Shown here: piece by piece, positions 17,478 through 25,070 of the stretch
Numbering within the stretch: position 1 is the stretch's first letter
Layout of the letters: every line of letters begins with the position of its first letter
Assembly (NCBI GenBank): GCA_964390795.1
Contig: CAYMLQ010000008.1
Coordinates: 1-51,342 of the forward strand
Reading direction: 5' to 3'
Source of the DNA: CAYMLQ01 sp964390795
GTDB lineage: Bacteria > Verrucomicrobiota > Kiritimatiellia > RFP12 > UBA1067
Length of the DNA stretch: 51,342 nucleotides
The notes under the pieces: generated by a model
What the model was told of the DNA's origin: nothing
Database searches by the model: none
The model's input: the letters and a program-made list of their open reading frames with translations, nothing else
Translations under genes and position numbers: made by a program

Positions 17478-20400
17478 TCAAGGGCCGATCAGCACGCGAT
17501 AGAACCGCGATTGATAAAGCGGCGCATCGGGATCCGTCCACAAGAACGGCAGCACCGGCGAGTTGGTCGTGTACACGGTCGACCAGTCCACGAGATTGGT
17601 CGAGGCCAGCACGGCGTAGTCCGGGCCGTCCTCGCCCGTCACGCCCAAGTACAGCTTGCCGCTGACGAACTGAGGCTGCGCGACAACCGGCTGGGCCACC
17701 GGGTTGACCGTAACGCTGAAGGTCTGCGTCGCGCTCGCAACGGGCCAGCCATTGTCTGCGACAACGACCTTCATGGCGTTGTACGTACCCGCCTGCGCGA
17801 CTGACGGGCGCCAGGAGATGAGGCCGCTATCCGCGTTCACCGTGATCCCGCTCGGCGCGTTCAGCAAGCTGAACGTCAGCACCTGCAGCGGCAAGTCCGG
17901 ATCAGCGGCCGAGTTGGTCACGCTGAGCCACTGCCCCGCGCCGGTCGCGCAGTTGGCCACTCCAGCCAGAGCGGGCGGCCTGTTGCTGGCAAGAAGCCCT
18001 GCGCTGCCGTAGCTGTTGAAAACCGCGTTAGACATGAGGTTCTGGCAGGTCGCCCACAGCCACGCCTGCGAGCGGGCCACAGACGAAATGCGCACCTCGT
18101 CCACGCGGGCGCTCAGGTATCGCCCGTTGTACTCGCGGGCGATGTTGACGTCGGTCAGATTGTTGCTGGTCGCGCCGCTGGAGCTGCCGATGAGCGCGGC
18201 GTTGCAGTAGGACTTCAGGCTGTTCGCGCCGCTTCCGGCGACGGTGTAAGCGGCATAGAACCAGCTGCCGACCGAGAGCAGATTGTTCGCGGATGTCACC
18301 GCGCCCGCACCGTTGATCTGGGCCTTGACCTGCAGGTTGGTGCTGGTCTTGAAGTGCATCACGCCGGCTGTCCAAGGATCGGAAGAGACCAGCCCGATAT
18401 CGGCGGCCAAGGGTACGGCGGCCAGGTTCGCCCAGCACTCGACTGTCACCTGCGCCTGCGTTCCCATGTTCGGCAGGTCTACGTAATCGTTCACGCCGTC
18501 GAAGGTGTCGCACCCGCTGGCAACGCCCGCCGCCGTACCCTGCGCCGTGACCTGCACCAGCTCCGACTGCGTGCGGCTCGGCGAGGAGTCGCGGTGCTGC
18601 CCGTTCGTTTCCGACAGGTGCCAGACGCCTACGAAGCCCTCCGACCACGTCGACCCGTTCGTGGCGCAGGCCGGGAGATAGGCCAGCTCCGCATTGCCCC
18701 AGTGCGCAAGGAGCGATGACGAGCGGCTCAGCAACGGCACCCGCACCCACACGTACGACAGCCCGTTCGTGTTCCACTTCTCAATCTCATAGCTCAGCTC
18801 GCTCGCCTGCGTCTGGTCCGTAAACCGCAAATCCGCGCCGCTGGCCGAGGCGAACTGGCTGTATGCGAAGCCGCTCACGTTCGTGCCCAGCACCACCAGA
18901 ACGGGGAAGTTCGTCAGCGTTTCGGCCGGCGCGTAATTGACGAACGTGACCGCGAGCTTGTTTGTCCAAGACGACATGAACGCCTCCGACGGCGTGTCCG
19001 GCATCCCGTCGGCCACGCTCAGGCTGCCCGCGCCGCTGAAGTGCGCCGGGTCGCGGGCTGCGTTCCAGACCCCCGCCCGCTGCAGCACGCCGTCAAGAAA
19101 CAGCCGCTGCACCGTGTCGGTCACGCCCGCCGCGAGACTCAGCGTGCCGCTCAGATAAACGGTTGCGCTGTTCGCGATCGCGCCGCTGACGTTCTGAACC
19201 ACGCAGGTGGCACCCGCCGCGACCGTGAGGCGGCCCGCGCCCAGCGTGCCCGCCGCGGCTGCAATCAAGGTGCCTCCCGCAACCGTCGTGCCGCCGCTGT
19301 AGGTGTTTGTGCCCGAAAGCGTGACTGCGCCGGACGTGCTGACCGCGAGCCCGACCTTGCGCGTGCCGCTGCCGAGCGAGTCCTTGATCACACCGCCAAA
19401 CGTGTTGGTGCCGGTCAAGGTGAGCGTGGAGTCGGCGTTCGTCGACGAGTTGCCGATTGTGGCGGCGCTGGCGCTCTTGGTGACGCCGACGAGACCCTGA
19501 CTGAAACCCGCCAAGTCAAGAACAGACGCGCTGACCGAACCGAGGTCGATGGTCGCCGTCGTGGCGAGGCCGTTGTTCGCGCCGAGCTTGGCGGTTCCCG
19601 CGTTCACATTGAGCTGCGCGTAGCCTGCTCCGCCGCCGGCAAAGGTCGCGCTGCCGTATCGCAAGCCGACAGGCACAGAGGACGTGATGACGCCGGCCAC
19701 GATGAGCGCGCCGCTGCTCTGATAGAAATGGCCGCCGCCCGCTGACGGCGTGGCCGTAATGGTGATCGGGCCGCCCAGCGTCACCGTGCCTCCGGTCGCG
19801 CGGACGAGCCCGTACCCCGCCTGCCCCGCGCCCCCGCTCAAACTGATCGCGTTCGAAACAGAGGCCGAGCTGGAGAACTGCAAAGCCACCGCGCTCCCGC
19901 CGACGTTTACTGGGCCCGCGCCCAGTGCCGCTGACGACGGCACAACGACGGTGCCGCCGCTGACCGACAGGCCTCCGCTGGAAGCATTGGCGATCATGAG
20001 GTTGAGCGTGCCGCTGCCCGCCTTGCTCAGCGTGCCGGTGCCCGCGAGAACGCCCGCGCCCGCAAACGTGAAGGCGGTCGTGTTGCTCACGGAAACGGAA
20101 GACGGCGACACCGCAGCGGACACGTTGGCGGTGGAATTGGCCGAACCGGAAGCGTCGAACGTCACGGGGTTTCCGTTCGTAAACCGGGAGAGCCGGGCTC
20201 CATTCCAGAAGTTGGAGGACGCGGCGACATTCCACTGGTTCGACACGCCATCGCCCCGCCAGAAAAGCATCGCAACCGAGGCCGGAGATGTGGGATTGGT
20301 GCCTGACGCATACTCGTCTGCGTTAGTCTGCCCGTCGCCGTCGGGGTCGGCGGATGCCGCTGCCTCGGGTGCCGCCGTGCTGCCGAACCAGAGCACCTGC

Positions 20401-23400
20401 CACCCCTCGAAAGGCGTGAGCACCGGCGTGACGACCAGCTTCACCTGCCCGCCGGTGGAGGTGTCGATCGCGTAGTTGAAGTCGGCGGGCCTGCTTCCAA
20501 GCGTCAGGCCGCTGCCGCTCAGCGCGCCGGTGTAGGTGACGAGCGTGTACGAGCCCGCGGCCAGCCCGCCCACGTTGTTGAGGTTCAGCGTGCCGCCGAG
20601 GGTAAGGCTGCCGGCCACGTTCACGCGGTCGCAGCTCGCGCCAATGTCGAAGTTCAGCGCGGTGGTGTCGCTGAGCGTCACGGGGCCGGTGGCAGTCAGC
20701 GTGCCCACGCCGCTGTCGCCCGGTGCAAGCGCGGAGCCGGCTTTGAAGGTGACGGCTGTGACCGAGCCGCTGCCGCCGAGCGTCGAGCCCGAATTCACGC
20801 CGATGGGACTTGCGACCACGCTGCCGTTCACGATCAGCTTGCCTCCCGCAACGGTGGTCGGCCCGGCATTGCTGCACGTCCCACTCAGGCGAAGAACGCC
20901 GGCGCCGATCTTGGCGAGCGCGGTGAGGCAGCCTGCGCTCTGCTCGGCCAGGGTGCCGGCGAAGGTCGTGTCGGCATTCCGCTTGCCGATCTGCCACGTG
21001 AACATCCGGCCGGTCGTCGGCCCGCCGCAAAGAAGAGACGAGGCATCGCCGCTCAGCGCGCCGAGTTCGATCAGCGTCTCGCCGCCGGCGTCGACGATGG
21101 CGACGTACTTGAGCGCCACTTTCGGACCGAGGCTCACGGCGGCATCGGGCAGGCCGGTCGGCACGCTGTCGTTGCCGATGCGGAACTCGCCGCCGTTCGC
21201 GTCAGTGGTGATGTTGAGCTGTCCCGTGAATGCCGACCAGTCCCCGTCGAACTCGGTGCGGATGTCGGGCACGTACAGGTTAAGCGTGCCGCCGCCCGCG
21301 AGCGCGCCATGGAGGTAGCAGCGGGAATCGCAGTTCAGGCTGCCGTTTAGATCGAACCAGCCCGAAGTGATAGTCAGCTTCACAGTGCCGTCGCCGGTCA
21401 TGACCCCGATGTTCCCTGCGCTGCCGCCGACGAGCATGTTGGTGCCGCTGAAATCCAGCGCATTGACCGGCTTCAGCGAGCCGACATTGAAGGTCGCGTT
21501 CTCGAAGGCGATCGGCCTGCTGCCCGCTGCGGAGGCGTGGCCAAGCGTCAGTGCGCCGCCGCTCACAGAGGTGCCCCCGCTGTAGGCGTTCGAGGAAACC
21601 AGCGAGAGCGAGCCAGAGCCGGACTTGACGAGCGACATCCCGCCGGCCAGCGCCCCCACTCCGCTGAACGTGTAATCGCACGTGGCGTCCACGACCACGA
21701 GGCTGGGCTGCAGGGCGGCGGCGATCGTGACATTGGAGCTGATGCCGCTGTTATCGAAGGTGACGTAGTCGCCGTTCCTGAAGACGGAGGGCGAGCCCGA
21801 CTTCAGAAAGTTGGTTGTCGAAGCCAGATCCCAAGCGGGGGTCGCGCCGCGCCACGTGATGTCAGCCGGCAGCCCCGCGCTGACGCAGACGCCGACCGTC
21901 TGGGACACGATGTTGCCCAGCGCGGTGAAACTGAACACGAAGCTCGCGCGGCCGGCAAAGTTGGCGGCGGGAACGAACCGCGCCGTGTGACCGTCGGACT
22001 GCAGCACCGCCGTGCCGTTCGTCGCACCGCTCAGAACATAGACCACATTGGTGCGGCCGCCATTGAGCGTGTTCAAGTCCAGATCGGCGGGCGCGTTGAC
22101 CTCGGTGACCGCATGCGGCGCGGCAAGCCAGTTCAGGTAGTCCTCGAGATCGGTGTATCCGTCGCCGTCCGAATCGAGGTTGTTCCCGGCCACGTTCGGG
22201 TTCAGCCCAACCGCCGACTCCCAGAAGTCCGGCATCCCGTCGCCGTCGGAGTCCACCCGCGCAGGGGCCGAGGCCAGCACCGGGTAGCCGCCGGCCTCGC
22301 CGGTGCTGTCAACGAAGCCGCCGGTGCCGTAAAGCACATCCATCGCCACCGCCCTGTCTTTTGAGTCGCGCTCCCACGGGAAAGCGCCTACTTGGGAAAT
22401 GATGCGCTGCAGGGCGCGTTCAGCGGATTCGGTGTTTTGGCTGGGCGCCACGTCGAAAGCCGCCGACTGCGGTGTGTAGGCGCCGCCGAACATGCCCCAG
22501 CCGGTGTCGGCCCCGTCGAAGGCCCCGTTCTTGTTCAAGTCGATCTTGTTTCCGCTCTGAAAAATCCGCGTCGCGGTTCCGCCGCTTTGAAAGGCGGTGA
22601 CGGAGCTCGATCCCGGCCCTTTCACCAGATAGTTGCCGACGTAGTTCAGATCGACCATCTCTCCCGAATCGTAGCCGATGAAGTACCCCCAGTCGTAGAT
22701 GACATTGTTGCGAAAATCGAGGCTGATCGCCGAATCCGCGTAGTTGCCGGGGCGCGGGTTCCGGCTCTCGTTGTGCGCGTAGAGGTTGTGATGGAACGAG
22801 ATGCTAGCCGGCAGGTAGGAGGCGATGATCGAGCCAAAGCCGTGCGGGCCCTTGCTGTGGATCGAATTGTCAAGCGCCTCTGAGACATAACACCACTGCA
22901 CCGTGGCGTTGTCCGTGGGACCCGTGATGCTCAGCACCTCGTCCACGGACCACGATGCCGAGCAGTGGTCGAGCATGACGTTGATACCGCCCAAGACAGT
23001 CATGGAGTCGTCCTCGCGCATGGCGTCGGTCCCGAGACGCGAGCGAATGTGCCGCACGACCACGTCGTCCGCGCTGATGCGTAAGCTGTAGTTCTTCAGA
23101 CAGATGCCTTCACCCGGCGCGGACTGGCCCGCGATGGTCATGCGCGGTTTGTTGAGGATTAGGTTGGCGTTCAGCGCGATGGTGCCGGACACTTTGAAGA
23201 GCACGGTCCGGCCTGTGGCGGGCGCCGTGTTGATCGCGTCGCGCAGGGAACCAATTCCCGAGTCCGCCAGCGTGGTCACGGTGTAGACGTCGCCGCCGCG
23301 CCCGCCCAGCGCGTTGGCGCCCGCGCCCTCCGCGCCCGGAAAGGCCGGCAGCGGCGGAACCGGCTTCCAGCCGCCGAACGTGGCGGAGAGGTCTCGCAGC

Positions 23401-24704
23401 GCGCCTGCCTGGGCTGCGCTGATCTGCGCCGAGAACGCCACGCGCCCGCCGACGTTCAGGGCCGCCCCCGAGAGGTCGGTACTCTGATATTCCCAGAAGC
23501 GCAGGTCGTTGGTCGGCCCGCCTGCTGTGAGCAGCCAGCCCGCCGAGGCGATGTGCGCATCCATCGCGCAGTTCACGAAGGCCGCGGCGCTGTTGGTGTA
23601 GACGCACGGGTCAATCCGCGCGAGGTAGACGCCGGTCACGCCCGGCGCGCGAGTCAGCCGGCAGTCGAGAAACACGGCGCCCCACTGACCTGCGGGATTG
23701 CGGGCCATGCAGAGGTAGCCGCCGCTCAGCGACTTGATCTCGCAGCTCTGAAAGACCGCGCGCCCCGAGCCCCAGATGAAATCCGCATCGCCCTCGATCA
23801 GCGAATTGAGGAAATAGGCCGAGTCGGTGGCGCTGTTGACAAGCAACGTGTCCTGATAGCTGTGCAGGTCGCAGTTGCCCACCACGCAGCGCTGGCCGTT
23901 CACCCGCAGGGCCTCGGCCTGCGAGCCGCCGTCGGGCGTGGTGTTCCACAGCGTCAGCCCGTTGAACGACACATCGTTGGCGACCACGTTGAAAACCGGC
24001 CGCGTGCTGGTGTTCGGGTTGATGGTACTGTTGTTCGGATACGCGATGACCGTGCGCTTCCGGCTCTGTCCGCGGAAGGCGAGGTTATGTTTGGAGCTCA
24101 CCCGCACGATCTCCTGGTAGGTGCCGCTGCGGACGTTAATGGTGCGCCGGGCCGTGTTGCCCGAGGGCAGAAAATCGAGTGCGCCCTGCACCGTGCAGAA
24201 GTCGCCTCCGCCGCCGGCGCTCACGATGAACGAGGTGGCTGACGAAGACGGCGAGGCCCGCGTGGTGAAGCGCCAGGCCGTCGAACCGCTGACGCCCGCG
24301 TAGCCCGGAAACACACCCGCGTCCACCGTGACGTAATAGGTCGTGCTGTAGGCCAGCACGCCGGCGTGCGGAAAGACCGTCGCGGTGTTCACCGAGACCA
24401 GCGCCGGATAGGCGTTGTAGGCCGCTCCGCCCACGGTTCGCGGCTGCGTGCCGTCCGCCGCGCTCAGAGCGAGGTTCACGGTGTCCACCAGGGTGCCGTT
24501 GGAGTGGTAGATCTTCACCGCGCCGTTGGTGCCCACTGCAGGAGCGCCGTCGAAGGTAATTTTCAGCGGCACATCCGCGCAAACGCCTGTGGCGTTTGCC
24601 AAAGGAAAGAAGTTCGTGGCCAGCAGCGTCGCCGACTGCGCCGTTGCACTGGCAAAGGCGGCGGCCAAACACGCCGCCATCTGAATGAGACGCGCGTAAA
24701 TCAT
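17478..24704 (-). CDS. Giant secreted pectinesterase (CE8)-pectate lyase (PL1-like) fusion with PATR, LamG and Ig modules
   Basis: 2408 residues from the ATG at 24704, where the signal peptide begins (MIYARLIQMAACLAAAFASA). An Ig-like domain (about 26-145) is followed by a CE8 pectin methylesterase (about 150-430) with the family motifs HSYQDTLLV (near 284) and GDADFIWGSGRAVF (near 308). Next comes a right-handed beta-helix pectate lyase (about 450-800) with FPGAEGAGANALGGRGG, DHCSASWSVDE and HHNLYAHNESRNPRPG. Then come Ca-binding DSDGDGMPD repeats (near 822), a cadherin-like domain, a long PATR region (about 950-1900) broken by another DPDGDG hinge near 1458, DUF2341, LamG (about 2030-2210), an Ig domain and the terminal FYRVLIGP module. 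It would demethylate and then cut homogalacturonan in one surface-associated polypeptide. It is first in its operon, after the direct-repeat promoter at 24779-24845. The PATR tract suggests a beta-helical stalk, but no autotransporter barrel is visible. Confidence 0.9.
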   Translation of the reverse strand: MIYARLIQMAACLAAAFASATAQSATLLATNFFPLANATGVCADVPLKITFDGAPAVGTNGAVKIYHSNGTLVDTVNLALSAADGTQPRTVGGAAYNAYPALVSVNTATVFPHAGVLAYSTTYYVTVDAGVFPGYAGVSGSTAWRFTTRASPSSSATSFIVSAGGGGDFCTVQGALDFLPSGNTARRTINVRSGTYQEIVRVSSKHNLAFRGQSRKRTVIAYPNNSTINPNTSTRPVFNVVANDVSFNGLTLWNTTPDGGSQAEALRVNGQRCVVGNCDLHSYQDTLLVNSATDSAYFLNSLIEGDADFIWGSGRAVFQSCEIKSLSGGYLCMARNPAGQWGAVFLDCRLTRAPGVTGVYLARIDPCVYTNSAAAFVNCAMDAHIASAGWLLTAGGPTNDLRFWEYQSTDLSGAALNVGGRVAFSAQISAAQAGALRDLSATFGGWKPVPPLPAFPGAEGAGANALGGRGGDVYTVTTLADSGIGSLRDAINTAPATGRTVLFKVSGTIALNANLILNKPRMTIAGQSAPGEGICLKNYSLRISADDVVVRHIRSRLGTDAMREDDSMTVLGGINVMLDHCSASWSVDEVLSITGPTDNATVQWCYVSEALDNSIHSKGPHGFGSIIASYLPASISFHHNLYAHNESRNPRPGNYADSAISLDFRNNVIYDWGYFIGYDSGEMVDLNYVGNYLVKGPGSSSVTAFQSGGTATRIFQSGNKIDLNKNGAFDGADTGWGMFGGAYTPQSAAFDVAPSQNTESAERALQRIISQVGAFPWERDSKDRAVAMDVLYGTGGFVDSTGEAGGYPVLASAPARVDSDGDGMPDFWESAVGLNPNVAGNNLDSDGDGYTDLEDYLNWLAAPHAVTEVNAPADLDLNTLNGGRTNVVYVLSGATNGTAVLQSDGHTARFVPAANFAGRASFVFSFTALGNIVSQTVGVCVSAGLPADITWRGATPAWDLASTTNFLKSGSPSVFRNGDYVTFDNSGISSNVTIAAALQPSLVVVDATCDYTFSGVGALAGGMSLVKSGSGSLSLVSSNAYSGGTSVSGGALTLGHASAAGSRPIAFENATFNVGSLKPVNALDFSGTNMLVGGSAGNIGVMTGDGTVKLTITSGWFDLNGSLNCDSRCYLHGALAGGGTLNLYVPDIRTEFDGDWSAFTGQLNITTDANGGEFRIGNDSVPTGLPDAAVSLGPKVALKYVAIVDAGGETLIELGALSGDASSLLCGGPTTGRMFTWQIGKRNADTTFAGTLAEQSAGCLTALAKIGAGVLRLSGTCSNAGPTTVAGGKLIVNGSVVASPIGVNSGSTLGGSGSVTAVTFKAGSALAPGDSGVGTLTATGPVTLSDTTALNFDIGASCDRVNVAGSLTLGGTLNLNNVGGLAAGSYTLVTYTGALSGSGLTLGSRPADFNYAIDTSTGGQVKLVVTPVLTPFEGWQVLWFGSTAAPEAAASADPDGDGQTNADEYASGTNPTSPASVAMLFWRGDGVSNQWNVAASSNFWNGARLSRFTNGNPVTFDASGSANSTANVSAAVSPSSVSVSNTTAFTFAGAGVLAGTGTLSKAGSGTLNLMIANASSGGLSVSGGTVVVPSSAALGAGPVNVGGSAVALQFSSSASVSNAISLSGGAGQAGYGLVRATGGTVTLGGPITITATPSAGGGHFYQSSGALIVAGVITSSVPVGLRYGSATFAGGGAGYAQLNVNAGTAKLGANNGLATTATIDLGSVSASVLDLAGFSQGLVGVTKSASAATIGNSSTNADSTLTLTGTNTFGGVIKDSLGSGTRKVGLAVSTSGAVTLSGTNTYSGGTTVAGGTLIAAAAGTLGAGRLTVAAGATCVVQNVSGAIANSATVYLSGTLSLAAGVTDTVQRLFLDGVLQRAGVWNAARDPAHFSGAGSLSVADGMPDTPSEAFMSSWTNKLAVTFVNYAPAETLTNFPVLVVLGTNVSGFAYSQFASASGADLRFTDQTQASELSYEIEKWNTNGLSYVWVRVPLLSRSSSLLAHWGNAELAYLPACATNGSTWSEGFVGVWHLSETNGQHRDSSPSRTQSELVQVTAQGTAAGVASGCDTFDGVNDYVDLPNMGTQAQVTVECWANLAAVPLAADIGLVSSDPWTAGVMHFKTSTNLQVKAQINGAGAVTSANNLLSVGSWFYAAYTVAGSGANSLKSYCNAALIGSSSGATSNNLTDVNIAREYNGRYLSARVDEVRISSVARSQAWLWATCQNLMSNAVFNSYGSAGLLASNRPPALAGVANCATGAGQWLSVTNSAADPDLPLQVLTFSLLNAPSGITVNADSGLISWRPSVAQAGTYNAMKVVVADNGWPVASATQTFSVTVNPVAQPVVAQPQFVSGKLYLGVTGEDGPDYAVLASTNLVDWSTVYTTNSPVLPFLWTDPDAPLYQSRFYRVLIGP

Positions 24705-24778
24705 TACATTGACATCATTCGTGGGGAAATTTGCGTCCAAGCTCGACCGTCTACACACCAAACACAACCGTAGATGAT

Positions 24779-24845
24779 AGGATACTTATGTTGTTGCGAG
24801 GCGACAATTGCACTTTTGGCAATTTGAATTGTCATTTTCGCAAGT
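24779..24845 (-). promoter_or_regulatory. Promoter with two 21-bp-spaced boxes upstream of the pectinesterase-lyase gene
   Basis: On the minus strand box 1 is ACTTGCGAAAATGACAA (24845-24829) and box 2 is AATTGCCAAAAGTGCAA (24824-24808), 21 bp apart. Box 2 touches the -35 TTGTCG (24807-24802). A 17-bp spacer leads to the -10 TATCCT (24784-24779). This matches the layout at 6515-6581 base for base in spacing, although the box sequence differs at the G/C positions. The AT-rich boxes stand out from the GC-rich surroundings. The start codon is 75 bp downstream. I infer control of the whole pectin operon (24704-6653) by an activator encoded elsewhere. Confidence 0.72.
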
Positions 24846-24955
24846 CATGAACCACCGAGGATATGGACGAAACGGAAGCGATGGAGCAACGTGTCAGGGT
24901 CGGCACGGCAGAACGGCAGCTCCGGCGAGTTGGTCGTGAAGTCCGTCTTCAGCCA
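24845..24955 (-). pseudogene. Relic of a 'TTNSP-LPF-DPD...' C-terminal module
   Basis: The minus strand encodes an open 36-codon tail ending in TGA at 24847-24845. It reads W..T.FTTNSPELPF..ADPD.LL..RF..VHILGGS. This lines up position by position with the last residues of the two giant proteins (TTNSPALPFLWTDPDAPLYPSRFYRVLLGP and its partner). No longer reading frame leads into it, and several hallmark residues (LW, Y, P) are lost. I read it as the decayed 3' end of a third gene of the same type. Its stop codon touches box 1 of the downstream promoter, so the promoter was kept while the gene was lost. Confidence 0.65.
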
Positions 24956-24958
24956 TCG

Positions 24959-25039
24959 TCAGGCGAACGACTTGCTCACCCTCAGCGTTTCAAGCCTGAC
25001 GCACCCGCAGTTCTTGCCGTCCTTAGATTCGCCCCTCAT
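24959..25039 (-). pseudogene. Second relic gene tail, between GH97 and the relic module
   Basis: An in-frame stretch on the minus strand reads RGESKDGKNCGCVRLETLRV and ends SKSFA before a TGA at 24961-24959. It has no start signal and no gene length. Its final residues resemble the beta-strand ends of C-terminal sandwich domains of secreted glycosidases. It sits between the GH97 stop (25071) and the TTNSP relic. It is best read as another fragment of a deleted gene, but it is too short to name. Confidence 0.4.
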
Positions 25040-25070
25040 CCTCAGGCCAAGCACGCACCTGCGCGAAAAA

